Shown here piece after piece: positions 52,125 to 61,663 of a stretch of DNA of 64,000 nt. Origin of the DNA: Verrucomicrobiota bacterium (lineage in GTDB: Bacteria > Verrucomicrobiota > Kiritimatiellia > RFP12 > UBA1067); contig JAHFSX010000011.1 in assembly GCA_023269675.1 (NCBI GenBank), positions 62,001-126,000 of the forward strand, in the 5' to 3' direction. Made by a program: the position numbers and the translations under genes. Under the pieces are notes generated by a model, which saw only the letters and a list, made by a program, of their open reading frames with translations, ran no database searches and was not told the origin of the DNA. How positions within the stretch are numbered: the stretch's first letter is position 1; each line of letters begins with the position of its first letter.

Positions 52125-53897
52125 TCACCGCAGCACGCCGGCGCGGAAGTTGGCGACCGCTTCGGAGGTGCGCAAGGGGCGGTTGTAGAGTCGCACCGTT
52201 TTGACGGCTGGCGCGAGCAGCGCCTGATAGGCCCCCTTGACATCCCCCATTTCAAGAGGGATGCGGCCCCAGCCGTAAGCGCGGACCGTGCCGCCGTCGC
52301 AGAACACGCCGTCCGCGATCACCGCGATCACCGCCGCGGAGAAGTCGCACACGAACACGACATGCTGCAGCTTGCCGGCCTGCACCACGCCCGGATCGGT
52401 GTGCCACGAGACCACGCGCCCGCCGTCGCACAGTTCGATCTCCAGGGTCGGATGGCCCGCGATCTCGGCCGTCATCACCCGCAGGCCCTGCCCGTTTTTC
52501 TCCATGGTGCTGAAGAGCGTCTGCCCCGGCGCGGTCGCGTCGAGCTTCGTCCACAGCTCCACCGTGAACCCGCCCTGGGCGAGATCGCCGAACTCTTTCG
52601 GCACGGACGGACGCGCAGGCGTGTCGCCCGCGTTGGCCTTTTCGAGGAGCAGGCCCTTCCGGCAGACGTTGGTGGCCACATCCTGATTCCAGAGGCCGTC
52701 GAGCAGGTCGCGGTCGAGCGCGTGCGTGCGCGCGACAGTCTTCTGCGTCTCGGTGAGCCAGAACTTGCCGCCCTGCTCGACCAGATCGGGATAGCTCATG
52801 CGGATCGCGGGGTTGGGATCGAACAGCACGATCTCGGGCTCGGACCAGCGGATGAAGCCGTCGTCCTTGAGGATTCCGCCCGCCAGGAACGCCGGGTTGC
52901 GGCCGGACCACAGCTTGCCGCCGTGGTTGTGGTACCAGAAGAGATACTTGCCCTCGGAGGTCATGAAGAGCTTGGGGCAGGCGCGCGGCGTCTTGAGCGT
53001 GCGCTGGCCGGGCCCGTAGGTCATGGGCTCGGGCAGCGACCAGGTGACGCCGTTGTCACGGCTGAGGCTCTGTCCCGGCGTGCCGCCCTCCAGACGAAAG
53101 ACGCAGAAGAGGTCGCTCTTGGCGAGCGGCACCAGGTTGTGCTCCTCCTGCACGCTGCCGAGCGCGGGGCTGCGGATGCCCTTCTCGCCCTCCGGCAGCA
53201 GCTTGAAGGCGAGCTTGTCGGGGTCCCGCTCGGTGAGCAGGTTGTCCGACGCCACCACCCACCCCTCGCCGTCCAGCATGAAGAACTTGCCCAGCTTGGT
53301 GAAGGCGAAATAGACCTTGCCGTCCTTGACCTTGGGCTTGTCGATGCCCCAGAAGTGGCAGGTCTCGCCGCGCCAGGGATTGCCGCGGTCCACGTCCGTG
53401 ACGCGCACCGGGATGCGGTAGCGCTGCGCGGACCAGGTGGCGCCGCCGTCGTCCGAGTAGCGGAAGGCGTACCAGCCGTGGGTGTCGGAGCGCACGCGCT
53501 TGTCGGAATTGGGCAGCGTCACGACGTTGTCGCCGTTGTAGGTGTAGAAGGCGTAGATGCGTCCGTAGGGCGTGATAAGGGGCGTCACCCATGAAGCCTC
53601 GGGGCCGGTCTCGGGCTCGATGTCGACCAGCTCCGACCAGGTTTTGCCCTGGTCCTGGCTGACGGTCGAGACCACATGCTGCCCCTGCTGGCCTTCGAGG
53701 CCCTTGCCGGTGGTGAGCGTACACACCCACGCGCCGTTGGAGGTGACCACCACATACGGCTGGTCGCAATAACCTTGGCAGGGAATGCGCAAGCCGTTGG
53801 ACAGGTTACGCGGGTCAGCCGCGCGCACCGACTGGATATCCGCCGCGCAGGCCGCGCACGCCGCCAACAAAGAAGCCAAAAAAACGCGCTTTTTCAT
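52125..53897 (-). CDS. exported sialidase-like BNR protein with LamG-type C-terminal domain
   Basis: 590 residues. Signal peptide at 1-19 (LASLLAACAACA). Three Asp-boxes of the sialidase six-bladed propeller are clear: SQDQGKTW (80-87), SDDGGATW (148-155) and SRDNGVTW (279-286). Residues about 440-560 are a concanavalin/LamG-like sandwich (GFTVELWTKLDA, GQGLRVMTAEI, LQHVVFVCDFSAAVIAVIADG). Family members release sialic acid or other sugars from glycoconjugates, but many PVC BNR proteins are unrelated hydrolases. The RIP motif and Arg triad were not confirmed. The neighbouring DUF4832 gene suggests a host-glycan or polysaccharide locus. Confidence 0.8.
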   Translation of the reverse strand: MKKRVFLASLLAACAACAADIQSVRAADPRNLSNGLRIPCQGYCDQPYVVVTSNGAWVCTLTTGKGLEGQQGQHVVSTVSQDQGKTWSELVDIEPETGPEASWVTPLITPYGRIYAFYTYNGDNVVTLPNSDKRVRSDTHGWYAFRYSDDGGATWSAQRYRIPVRVTDVDRGNPWRGETCHFWGIDKPKVKDGKVYFAFTKLGKFFMLDGEGWVVASDNLLTERDPDKLAFKLLPEGEKGIRSPALGSVQEEHNLVPLAKSDLFCVFRLEGGTPGQSLSRDNGVTWSLPEPMTYGPGQRTLKTPRACPKLFMTSEGKYLFWYHNHGGKLWSGRNPAFLAGGILKDDGFIRWSEPEIVLFDPNPAIRMSYPDLVEQGGKFWLTETQKTVARTHALDRDLLDGLWNQDVATNVCRKGLLLEKANAGDTPARPSVPKEFGDLAQGGFTVELWTKLDATAPGQTLFSTMEKNGQGLRVMTAEIAGHPTLEIELCDGGRVVSWHTDPGVVQAGKLQHVVFVCDFSAAVIAVIADGVFCDGGTVRAYGWGRIPLEMGDVKGAYQALLAPAVKTVRLYNRPLRTSEAVANFRAGVLR

Positions 53898-54021
53898 CTT
53901 ATCCTCAATCCCTTCATCCGTCTTTTCAATCGAACATCGCCTAATCGGGCATTATCCCGCTACGGCAGGGACCCTGTTGCCCAAATTCCTTAGCCTCACA
54001 AGACCGTTAACCCCCATCCGC

Positions 54022-55443
54022 TCAGCGCAACGTCATGCGCCCGACCCGATAGCGGCGCGAACCGTCGTCCCCCGGCAGCGGCAGCGCCAGCACCGGCGTG
54101 CCGTCGCGCTTGCCGACCGAAACAAAAACATCGTAGTCGCCCGGCTTGGTGGCCGGCGCGGTCCAGCCCGCGCGAAAGCGGCTGCGGCGCGCCACGGGGG
54201 TGGCGGCCTCCGGAGCGCCGACCGGCAGCTGCCGCACATCGAAGGCCTCGTCGGAAAGCACGGCCACGAGCCCGCCCTTGCCGTCCTTGAGCGTGAGCGC
54301 CGGGAAGCCGCCGCCGTAACAGGGCGCGACGCCCGCGTTCGCCCAGGTCCACTCCACCTCAAACCACTCGCCGACCTTGGCGGCACCGGGGAGCGTGAGT
54401 TCGCGCAGCTGGATGCGGTAGCCCAGGCGGCGGTTGATCCGGTCAATCACCGCGCGGTTCTTCTCCAGGAACTCCTGCGGCCACCAGTGGATGGACATGA
54501 AACTCGCGTGGTAGTCCTCGACCGATTTGAGCAGCAGGTCGGGATCCCAGGCTTTCTTGTGCACAGACGAGCCGTAGTGCTCGTGCTCCAGAATCACCGG
54601 CAGCGCGGGCCAGTAGCGTTGCGCCTGATCGGCATGGTACCACGCGTTCGGCGGCGGCTGGACCAGGATGCTGTCGTCGCGCAGGGTCACGCCCTTCGAG
54701 CGGGCGTAGTCGAGCAAGGGATAGACGCCGGAGCGGTTGCCGGGGCCGGAGACGTCGTCGCTGATGCAGAGCAGCGAATGAGGGAAGAGCTTCACATGCA
54801 GGTCGATGTGCCGTTTCACGTCCTCGTCCATCTTCGCCTGCGGCACGCGGCTGCTGGCGCCGGTGTGGCCCTCGCCCCACAGGCCGTAGGTGCCGATGTC
54901 GATGAAGGCGACCTCGGGCTGGCCGTCATAGCGCGCGGCCATGGCCTTGAGGAAGTTCTCCAGTTTCGCCAGAAAGACCGGATCGACGAAATCGGGGTCC
55001 CAGAGCGCGCCCTGTTCGGAAGGCCCCTTGCCGTAGTCCCAGAACACGCCCTTCGCGCCGGCCTGTTTGACCCACTCCGGCGTGGCGTAGCGCAGCCAGC
55101 TCTCGGAGCAGGTGATGCGGAACGCCACCTGGCAGCCGCGGGCCGTCCAGCGCTGCGCGGGGGTGTCGAGCGCGGCCCAGTTGAAGACGCCCTCTTGCGG
55201 TTCGACATCGGCCCACGGGATCCGCAGATAGACCGTGGAGCAGCCGGGGAACCACGCCAGGGCGTCGGACGGCTCCAGGCGCGAGCCATAGTTTCCCGGC
55301 ATGTTGGAGTAGAAGTGCATGGTCCAGCCCATGCCGGGATTGACCAGCGCCCGCCCGTCATCCGCCGGACGGAGGGTCACCGGCTCTTGCGCGCCCAGCA
55401 CCGACGCCGCCCATGCGGCGAAAAAAAACGCGAGCTTCCCCAT
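54022..55443 (-). CDS. exported DUF4832-type TIM-barrel protein (glycosidase-like)
   Basis: 473 residues. Signal peptide at 1-18 (FFFAAWAASVLGA). Residues about 30-340 read like a glycoside hydrolase A-type barrel: VNPGMGWTMHFYSN, STVYLRIPWADVEPQEG, RYATPEWVKQ, AFIDIGTYGLWGEGHTG (acid/base-like Glu after Trp-Gly) and a late SIHWWPQEFLEKN. DUF4874/DUF4832 modules show this layout. The last about 100 residues (LPGAAKVGEWFEVEWTWANAG) form a beta sandwich. Substrate unknown. It is transcribed with the sialidase in the same direction, 124 bp apart. Confidence 0.75.
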   Translation of the reverse strand: MGKLAFFFAAWAASVLGAQEPVTLRPADDGRALVNPGMGWTMHFYSNMPGNYGSRLEPSDALAWFPGCSTVYLRIPWADVEPQEGVFNWAALDTPAQRWTARGCQVAFRITCSESWLRYATPEWVKQAGAKGVFWDYGKGPSEQGALWDPDFVDPVFLAKLENFLKAMAARYDGQPEVAFIDIGTYGLWGEGHTGASSRVPQAKMDEDVKRHIDLHVKLFPHSLLCISDDVSGPGNRSGVYPLLDYARSKGVTLRDDSILVQPPPNAWYHADQAQRYWPALPVILEHEHYGSSVHKKAWDPDLLLKSVEDYHASFMSIHWWPQEFLEKNRAVIDRINRRLGYRIQLRELTLPGAAKVGEWFEVEWTWANAGVAPCYGGGFPALTLKDGKGGLVAVLSDEAFDVRQLPVGAPEAATPVARRSRFRAGWTAPATKPGDYDVFVSVGKRDGTPVLALPLPGDDGSRRYRVGRMTLR

Positions 55444-55459
55444 CGCCGCCCCTCTTCTT

Positions 55460-57268
55460 TCATTGCAGGTACAACAGGTCAGGAGCGAGCTTCATCACCT
55501 GATTCCGGCAGAAGGCGTACACCTTGTCCGCCGGGGCATTGTTCATGCGCCGCACCGTCTCGGCCAACGCCTGGGCGTCGACGAAAGAGACTTGGCTGAT
55601 GATTTTTTTGACCAGCGGGATCAGGTTGGGCGACATGCTCAGCTCATCCACGCCCATGCCGATCATCAGGACCGCCATCACGGGGTCCGCCGCCGTCTCG
55701 CCGCAGACGGACACCTTGAGCGCGTGATCATGGGCGGCCTTGACGGTCAGGGCGATCAGCTGCAGCACGGCCGGGTGCGTGGGCTGGTAGAGGCGCGCGA
55801 CGGTCTCGTTGAGGCGGTCGACGGCGAGCGTGTACTGGATCAGGTCATTGGTCCCGATCGAAAAGAAGTCGGACTCTCGGGCGAGCGCGTCGGCGATCAG
55901 CGCGGCCGCAGGGACTTCGACCATCACGCCCCGCTTGATGTGCTCGTTGAAGGGGATGCCCTCGGCCTTCATCTCGGTCATGCAGGCCCGCAGCTCCAGG
56001 TTGGCGGCGCGGAGCTCCTCGATGGTCGAGACCATGGGATACATGAGCTGCACGTTGCCGCGCACGCTGGCCCGCAGGATCGCGCGCAGCTGCCGTTTGA
56101 ACACCTCGGGGTTGCGGAGCAGATAGCGGATCGAGCGGTTTCCGAGAAAAGGGTTGGCCTCTTTATGCGAGGACGCGGACGCGCCCTTGGTCATCTTGTC
56201 GCCGCCGATATCCAGGGCGCGGATCGTGACCGGCTGGCCATCCGGAAGGGAGCGCGCCGCCGCCGTGTAGGCGTGGCTCTGCTCCTCCTCGGTCGGCTCG
56301 CGGTCCATGGTCAGCCACAGATACTCCGAACGGTAAAGTCCCACGCCCTCGGCGCCGACCGCGTAGAGGCCGGTCATCGGCGTGTTGTGATCCACATTCG
56401 CGAGCATCGGCACGGCATGCCCGTCACTGGTCGCTCCGGGGGCCAGCTTGCCCTGTTCGAGCTTCTCTTCGATGCTCTTCGAGCGGGCCACCATTTTCTC
56501 AAAGGCCTGCCGCTCCTCGCGCCCCGGGTTCAGGATCACCTTGCCGCGCGTGCCGTCGAGCAGCAGCAGGTCCCCGGTCTTGACGATTTCGGAAAGCGAG
56601 CCCAGCCCGACGACCGCCGGGATGCCCAGCGCGCGCGCCAGCAGGGAGGCGTGCGAGGTGTTGCTGCCGCGGTCGGTGGCGAACCCGAGGATCAGGTTCT
56701 TGGGCATGGAGATGGTTTCGGACGGGGTCAGCTCATCGGCCACCACGATGCAGGGCTGCTCCACGCGGAAGGCCTGCGCGTCCGCGCCGCCCAGCAAGTT
56801 GCGGATGATGCGCTTGGAAATGTCGCCGACGTCCTTGGCGCGCTCCTTCAGATACGCGTCGTCCATCGCCGCGAAAATGGAAGAGTATTTTTCGGACACC
56901 GAGTTGACGGCCGTCTCGGCGTTGAACTGCTCCCGCGACACCTTCTCCTTGCAGGAGCCGATGAAAGACGGGTCGTCGAGAATCATCAGATGCCCGTCAA
57001 AGATCGTCGCCTCGTCCCCGCTGATGCGTTTGCTCAGCTCGATCGCGAGCGAGCGGATCTGCGTGCGGGTGAGGGCAAACGCGTCGGTCAGCCGCGCGAG
57101 TTCGTGCGCGAGCTGTTCCGGCTCCACCCGGTACTCCGGGATCTGGTCGTTGGCCGTGCTGTGGAAAAGAAAAACCGGCCCCGCGACAAAGCCGCGCGAG
57201 GCGGCCAAGCCGGTGAACATCCGCATGTCGCTCTTCGCGCCATGGCCTATGACCGGGTCATTGCTCAT
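55460..57268 (-). CDS. ptsI: PTS enzyme I (phosphoenolpyruvate-protein phosphotransferase)
   Basis: 602 residues from the ATG at 57268, inside the end of ptsH (11-base overlap). The phospho-His loop is DRGSNTSHASLLARALGIP; PEP-binding arginines are in the VTIRALDIGGDK and MLANVDH blocks; LMYPMVS and GTNDLIQYTLAVDR are intact; the catalytic Cys is in SVCGETAADP near the end. It transfers phosphate from PEP to HPr. No EII genes are in the window. In many PVC and proteobacterial genomes such EI/HPr/HprK sets act in regulation rather than sugar uptake. Confidence 0.95.
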   Translation of the reverse strand: MSNDPVIGHGAKSDMRMFTGLAASRGFVAGPVFLFHSTANDQIPEYRVEPEQLAHELARLTDAFALTRTQIRSLAIELSKRISGDEATIFDGHLMILDDPSFIGSCKEKVSREQFNAETAVNSVSEKYSSIFAAMDDAYLKERAKDVGDISKRIIRNLLGGADAQAFRVEQPCIVVADELTPSETISMPKNLILGFATDRGSNTSHASLLARALGIPAVVGLGSLSEIVKTGDLLLLDGTRGKVILNPGREERQAFEKMVARSKSIEEKLEQGKLAPGATSDGHAVPMLANVDHNTPMTGLYAVGAEGVGLYRSEYLWLTMDREPTEEEQSHAYTAAARSLPDGQPVTIRALDIGGDKMTKGASASSHKEANPFLGNRSIRYLLRNPEVFKRQLRAILRASVRGNVQLMYPMVSTIEELRAANLELRACMTEMKAEGIPFNEHIKRGVMVEVPAAALIADALARESDFFSIGTNDLIQYTLAVDRLNETVARLYQPTHPAVLQLIALTVKAAHDHALKVSVCGETAADPVMAVLMIGMGVDELSMSPNLIPLVKKIISQVSFVDAQALAETVRRMNNAPADKVYAFCRNQVMKLAPDLLYLQ

Positions 57269-57554
57269 CAGGGATATCGAATTTGCGCGACACCAGCGCC
57301 TCGAGCTCATCGAGCACTTCCCGCCCCTGCGGGCCGCTCGCCGTCACACGCAGCTTCGTGCCGCACACCGCCTCGAGCGTCATCAGCGCCATGATGCTCT
57401 TGCCCGACACGATGCTGCCGTCCTTCTCGACATCGACCTCGGCGTTGAAACGCGAAGCCACTTTGGCAAACAGGCCGGCAGGCCGAACGTGCATCCCGTA
57501 CTTGTTCAGCAACACGAACTCCCGAGTCTCTGCGGTTGCATTAGACTGTCCCAC
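57258..57554 (-). CDS. ptsH: HPr phosphocarrier protein
   Basis: 98 residues. The EI phosphorylation site His22 lies in YGMHVRPAGLFAK and the HPr-kinase site Ser53 in VSGKSIMALMTLEA, so both regulatory sites are present. The adjacent hprK supports regulation by Ser phosphorylation. It is 4 bp after hprK and overlaps ptsI. Confidence 0.96.
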   Translation of the reverse strand: MGQSNATAETREFVLLNKYGMHVRPAGLFAKVASRFNAEVDVEKDGSIVSGKSIMALMTLEAVCGTKLRVTASGPQGREVLDELEALVSRKFDIPDEQ

Positions 57555-57557
57555 GTT

Positions 57558-58529
57558 CTACTCTCCTCCTCCGGCATGGTGCTGCTTGATCTGCGAGTCC
57601 AACTCGCGGACAGCGACATAGCCTGAAAGACGCAGTTTGTGCTCCTGCGCCGCTGTTTCAACCAAGTTCACCAAATCCCTGCCGGGCGCCACAGGAATCA
57701 CCAACTGAGGCACGGACACACCCATAAATTCGCGCGTCAGCTCTTCGGTGCCCGTGCGGTCGAGCTCGGCGTCCGCCTCGCCCTGCCGTTTCAGCGTCAC
57801 CACCAAATCCACCTGCTTCTCGCCGCGCACCGCCGCCACGCCGAAGATCGCCGGCACATAAATGATGCCGATCCCGCGGATCTCCATATAGTACTGCGTC
57901 ACCGGCACCGCGGAACCGAGCAGGTTGTTGTTGCTGTCGCGGCGCAGCTGCGTCAAGTCGTCCGCGACCAAGGCGTGCCCGCGCTTGATCAGCCCGAGCG
58001 CCGTCTCGCTCTTGCCGAGGCCGGCCGCGCCTTCGATGAAGACGCCCACGCCGGCGACCTCCAACATCGTGCCGTGAACCTTGCAGCGCGGCGCGTGCAG
58101 GTCCTCCAGCACGAACGTCGCGGTGTGCATGAAGTGCCGCGTCACCATGCTGGAACGCAACACGGCCACCCCGTCACGCTCCGCCACCCGGAGCACCTCG
58201 GGGAAGACCCGCTTCCCCCGCGTGAACACGAGGCACGGGATCCTTTTCGAAAACAACTCTTCCACGCGCTGGATGCGCAGCGCCTCCGGCATCGAAGAGA
58301 GGTAGGCGTACTCCGCCATTCCCACCACCTGGATGCGCTTCCACGCGAAATGCTCGTAGAACCCCGACAAGGCAAGGCCCGGGCGGTGCGTCATCGGCTC
58401 GATGATCACGCGCTCGACCCCTGCCTGACCGGCGGCCAACTCAAGCCCCAGCCGGTCACGGCCGACCTTCAGAAATTGGCCGACCGTGACGCGGGACTGC
58501 TGTGCCTGGCTCTGGCGGATCTCTCCCAT
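57558..58529 (-). CDS. hprK: HPr kinase/phosphorylase
   Basis: 323 residues. Walker A GAAGLGKSETALG (about 155-167), the following DDLTQLRR, and the signature loop IRGIGIIYVPAIFG in the C-terminal part are present. The N-terminal domain holds LALSGFYEHFAWKRIQVVG. It phosphorylates HPr on Ser and dephosphorylates it in response to metabolites. The ATG overlaps the hpf stop by one base. Confidence 0.94.
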   Translation of the reverse strand: MGEIRQSQAQQSRVTVGQFLKVGRDRLGLELAAGQAGVERVIIEPMTHRPGLALSGFYEHFAWKRIQVVGMAEYAYLSSMPEALRIQRVEELFSKRIPCLVFTRGKRVFPEVLRVAERDGVAVLRSSMVTRHFMHTATFVLEDLHAPRCKVHGTMLEVAGVGVFIEGAAGLGKSETALGLIKRGHALVADDLTQLRRDSNNNLLGSAVPVTQYYMEIRGIGIIYVPAIFGVAAVRGEKQVDLVVTLKRQGEADAELDRTGTEELTREFMGVSVPQLVIPVAPGRDLVNLVETAAQEHKLRLSGYVAVRELDSQIKQHHAGGGE

Positions 58530-58843
58530 TACTTCTTGTCGGTGTTGCGGATGTGAGCCGTCACGCGCTTGGAGATGGTCTTGCGCAACTGTTTCTCCGC
58601 GCGGGCCGCAGCGGTGTCGATGACCGCGCGCGCACTCGACGCATGCTCCTTCGCGCCGACCGCGGTCAGCCCCTTCTGCTGCACGACGAACTCCGCCTCG
58701 TAGAGATGGCGCTGCACGTCGACAATCACGTGGACGCTCTCCACGCGCGGGAACTGCTCCAACAGCTTGGTCGCACGCAATTCCGCATATTCCTTAATCC
58801 CGGGAGCCGCATTCAGATGACGGATCGTCACTTCAATAGGCAT
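58529..58843 (-). CDS. hpf: ribosome hibernation promoting factor / RaiA family
   Basis: 104 residues, the short-form length. It has the HPF core: IEVTIRHLNAAPGIKEYAELRATKLLEQFP at the start, VDVQRHLYEAEFVV and the basic C-terminal helix. It binds the 30S decoding centre in stationary phase. Its place between lptB and the HPr genes parallels the rpoN-region of proteobacteria (lptB-rpoN-hpf-ptsN), but rpoN is missing here. Confidence 0.92.
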   Translation of the reverse strand: MPIEVTIRHLNAAPGIKEYAELRATKLLEQFPRVESVHVIVDVQRHLYEAEFVVQQKGLTAVGAKEHASSARAVIDTAAARAEKQLRKTISKRVTAHIRNTDKK

Positions 58844-58927
58844 AGTGTGTCATCCTCTCTTTTGTTTGCCTGCCACCTGGCAGGCGGTTTTGTATTAAAC
58901 AGATCGATTCGAAATCGTCTGACTGTG

Positions 58928-59683
58928 TCACATCCTAAAATTCGTTCCGAGATAGAGCCGGCGGGCCGTCTCGTCCTGCACCAGAAAATCGCTCGGCCCC
59001 TCGCACAGGATCTGTCCGTCGTACACGAGGTACGCGCGGTCCACGATCGACAGCGTCTCGCGCACGTTGTGGTCGGTCACGATAATCCCGAGCCCGCGGT
59101 CGCGCAGCCCCTTGACGATCTCCTGAATATCGTGCACCGCCAGCGGATCCACGCCGCTGAACGGCTCGTCGAGCATCAGGATCGCGGGCTTGCGCACCAG
59201 GGCGCGGGCGATCTCCAGCTTGCGCCGCTCGCCGCCGCTGAGCGTGTAGGCCCGCTGCCGGGCGACCTTGGTCAGGCTCAGGCTCGACAGCAGCTCTTCG
59301 GCGCGCTCCGCGCGTTCAGCCTTGGTCAACCCCATGGTCTCCAGGATCGCCAACACGTTCTCCTCGACCGTCAGTTTCCGGAAGATCGAAGCCTCCTGCG
59401 CCAGATACCCCAGCCCCAGGCGCGCGCGGCGGTACACCGGCATCCGCGTGATCGCCTCGCCGCGGAACGCGATGGTCCCCGAATTCGGGCGCACCAGCCC
59501 CACGACCATGTAGAACGTCGTGGTCTTGCCCGCGCCGTTGGGCCCGAGCAGCCCCACGATCTCGCCGCAACTCGCATGGAGCGAAATCCCGTTCACCACG
59601 GCGCGCTGCCCATACTGTTTGACCAGATCGAAGGCCTGGAGATCAGGCACCTTCTCACCCGTTTTTCCAACTGCATCATGCAT
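58928..59683 (-). CDS. lptB: LPS export ABC transporter ATP-binding protein LptB
   Basis: 251 residues. Walker A GPNGAGKTT (about 48-56), Q-loop YLAQEASIFRKLTVEEN (diagnostic of LptB), signature LSGGERRKLEIARAL, Walker B ILMLDEPFSGVDP and H-loop TDHNVRET. It powers LPS extraction with LptFG, which are not in the window. Located 15 bp after the LptA-like gene. Confidence 0.96.
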   Translation of the reverse strand: MHDAVGKTGEKVPDLQAFDLVKQYGQRAVVNGISLHASCGEIVGLLGPNGAGKTTTFYMVVGLVRPNSGTIAFRGEAITRMPVYRRARLGLGYLAQEASIFRKLTVEENVLAILETMGLTKAERAERAEELLSSLSLTKVARQRAYTLSGGERRKLEIARALVRKPAILMLDEPFSGVDPLAVHDIQEIVKGLRDRGLGIIVTDHNVRETLSIVDRAYLVYDGQILCEGPSDFLVQDETARRLYLGTNFRM

Positions 59684-59698
59684 ACGTCAAGTCACATT

Positions 59699-60286
59699 CT
59701 ACGGTATCAGCTTCTTGTCGCCTTTGTTAAAGGTGCCGGGCGGCAACACCACGCGCCCGGGCGAAACTTCCATGCGCTCATCGTCCAGCCAGATCGTGAT
59801 GCGGTTGCCGGTCACCTCGCCGCCGCCGTCGCCCTGCCGCATCAAGCGGGCGTTGCCGCTCATCACGATCTGCCCGTCTTTCTTCGTGTAAACCGCCTTG
59901 TCGCAGCTGGCGGCCCGGTTCTGGTTGGTGATGCTCACACGCCCGACCGCCATGATCTGCTGCACGTCGTTCGTCCCCTGCATGAAAACCAGGAGCCGTT
60001 CGGACCGCATCACGAACTGCGCGTCATCCACCAGCACGTTCTCGTCGAAGAGGATCACGCCCTCCTTGTTGTCGAACTCGATCTTTTCGGCGGTGATCAC
60101 CGACTCGCGCGCCGGCTCGTTCGTCGACGCCGCCCTCAGCGCCTTCAGCGCGTTCTCGCGTTTCTCCGGCCTCGCACCCGTTTCGGGCGCGCCCGGCGCC
60201 GTCGCCGCGGCCTCTCCCTGGGCCCAAACCACCCCGCCCGCCACGCAGCCCGCCGCCGCCACGGCTCTCCAAATCGTCTTCTTCAC
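59699..60286 (-). CDS. lptA: LptA-like LPS transport protein (OstA-like)
   Basis: 195 residues from a GTG at 60286 with GGAGG upstream; it overlaps the LptC-like stop by one base. Signal peptide at about 1-23. The beta-jellyroll (about 55-185) has repeated strands with ITAEKIEFDNKEGVILFDENVLVDD and CDKAVYTKKDGQIVMSGNARLMRQGDGG, the OstA pattern that bridges LPS across the periplasm. The start codon choice is supported by the ribosome binding site. Confidence 0.85.
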   Translation of the reverse strand: MKKTIWRAVAAAGCVAGGVVWAQGEAAATAPGAPETGARPEKRENALKALRAASTNEPARESVITAEKIEFDNKEGVILFDENVLVDDAQFVMRSERLLVFMQGTNDVQQIMAVGRVSITNQNRAASCDKAVYTKKDGQIVMSGNARLMRQGDGGGEVTGNRITIWLDDERMEVSPGRVVLPPGTFNKGDKKLIP

Positions 60287-60819
60287 TAAAGCCTCCCGAA
60301 GTTCATCTGCATGCGATGCGTCCGTATCTCGCATTCGGCAAGAATTTTAATGAATTGTTGCTCAAATGAAAAGTACATACCACGGCCTTTTAACCGGTCA
60401 CCGCCCTTTTCCATGCTCACCGCGCCCTCGCAATACCCCTGCTTGGTCTTACGGTCAAAAAGACACGCCTCGGCCGTCATCCGCCCGTCGGGCTGCCCGT
60501 CTTCGGTGAGCATGTCCACGCGCACCCCCTCCGAAAACACCAGCCCGTCTGAGAGCAGCTGCGCCTTCCGCGCGCGCAGGACCGCCCGGATGCGCCCGCT
60601 GCTGTAGTAATCCAGCGGCAGCGTCAGGTTTTCCACCGGCGAGGTCATCGCGGCTTTGGAGGCGGCCCACTGCTCCGCGAGCGGACGCCACAGCGCCTCC
60701 GTGTGCCGCATGAACCAGCGGTCCGCCTCGGGGTCTCCCGCGCCGCACGCCGCGCCGCCGCAGAGCAGAAGCCCCGCCGCCGCCAGCGCGCCGCGCGCCT
60801 GTTTACCGAACAAGCGCAT
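60286..60819 (-). CDS. LptC/LptA-like periplasmic protein
   Basis: 177 residues. N-terminal hydrophobic segment (about 9-26) acting as signal peptide or anchor. The second half repeats OstA-like strands (SDGLVFSEGVRVDMLTEDGQPDGRMTAEACLFDRKT, GYCEGAVSMEKGGDRLKGRGMYFSFE). Its length and position between kdsA and lptA match LptC in the common kdsA/kdsC-lptC-lptA-lptB order, but the sequence is diverged. It overlaps kdsA by 17 bases. Confidence 0.7.
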   Translation of the reverse strand: MRLFGKQARGALAAAGLLLCGGAACGAGDPEADRWFMRHTEALWRPLAEQWAASKAAMTSPVENLTLPLDYYSSGRIRAVLRARKAQLLSDGLVFSEGVRVDMLTEDGQPDGRMTAEACLFDRKTKQGYCEGAVSMEKGGDRLKGRGMYFSFEQQFIKILAECEIRTHRMQMNFGRL

Positions 60820-61624
60820 GAATCGCCCCCAGCGTCTGCCACAGTTTCTTCAGATCCTTGAACGCCACCGCGTTCGCCTTGTCCGAAAGCGCCTCCGCCG
60901 GATTCACGTGCGTTTCCATGAAGATGCCGTCCACGCCGGTCGCCACCGCCGCGCGCGCCAGCGCCGGAGCCCAGCGCCCGTCGCCGCCGCTCGTCTTGCC
61001 CGCGCCGCCCGGACGCTGCACGCTGTGCGTGGCGTCGAACACCACCGGGTAGCCCAGCTCGCGCATGATCAGCAGGCTGCGCATGTCGGCCACCAGGTTG
61101 TGATACCCGAAACTCGCGCCGCGCTCCGTCAGGATGATCTTGGTGTTGCCCGTGCTCGCGATCTTGTCGATCACGTTCACCATGTCCTCGGGCGCCAGGA
61201 ACTGGCCCTTCTTGACGTTGATGACCTTGCCGGTCTCCCCCGCCGCCACCAACAGGTCGGTCTGGCGGCACAGGAACGCCGGAATCTGCAGGATGTCGCA
61301 CACCTCGCCCGCCACCGCCGCCTGTCCCGGCTCGTGGATGTCGGTCAGGACCGGCACGTGGAAACGGTCGCGCACCTCCTGCAGGATCGCCAGCCCCTCG
61401 ACCAGCCCCGGCCCGCGGTAGGAATCCACCGAGGTCCGGTTGGCCTTGTCGAACGACGCCTTAAACACCAGCGGCACATCCAGCTCCGCCGCCAGCCGCA
61501 CCAGCTTCGCCGCCAGATCCATCGTGCCTTCCACCGATTCGATCACGCACGGCCCCGCGATGAACGCCAGCTTCTTGCCGCCGAACGTCACGTCGCCCAC
61601 CTTCACCGGAGTCATTTTCGCCAT
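60803..61624 (-). CDS. kdsA: 3-deoxy-D-manno-octulosonate 8-phosphate synthase
   Basis: 273 residues, the family size. LAFIAGPCVIES at the N-terminus, KASFDKANRTSVDSYRGPGLVEG, LTDIHEPGQ and ERGASFGYHNLVADMRSL are all the KdsA motifs; the Cys of the metal-dependent class appears in GPCVIE. It joins PEP and arabinose 5-phosphate for Kdo synthesis. With kdsB 40 bp upstream it shows that the organism makes Kdo-type LPS. Confidence 0.96.
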   Translation of the reverse strand: MAKMTPVKVGDVTFGGKKLAFIAGPCVIESVEGTMDLAAKLVRLAAELDVPLVFKASFDKANRTSVDSYRGPGLVEGLAILQEVRDRFHVPVLTDIHEPGQAAVAGEVCDILQIPAFLCRQTDLLVAAGETGKVINVKKGQFLAPEDMVNVIDKIASTGNTKIILTERGASFGYHNLVADMRSLLIMRELGYPVVFDATHSVQRPGGAGKTSGGDGRWAPALARAAVATGVDGIFMETHVNPAEALSDKANAVAFKDLKKLWQTLGAIHALVR

Positions 61625-61663
61625 AAAATCAGCCTTTCTTTGAGGGCGCCCCGCCGGTCGGCC

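Noticed and set aside
52125..53897. Confirmed sialidase activity
   Set aside because: Three Asp-boxes support a BNR propeller, but I could not confirm the Arg triad and the Tyr/Glu nucleophile pair. It is therefore called sialidase-like.
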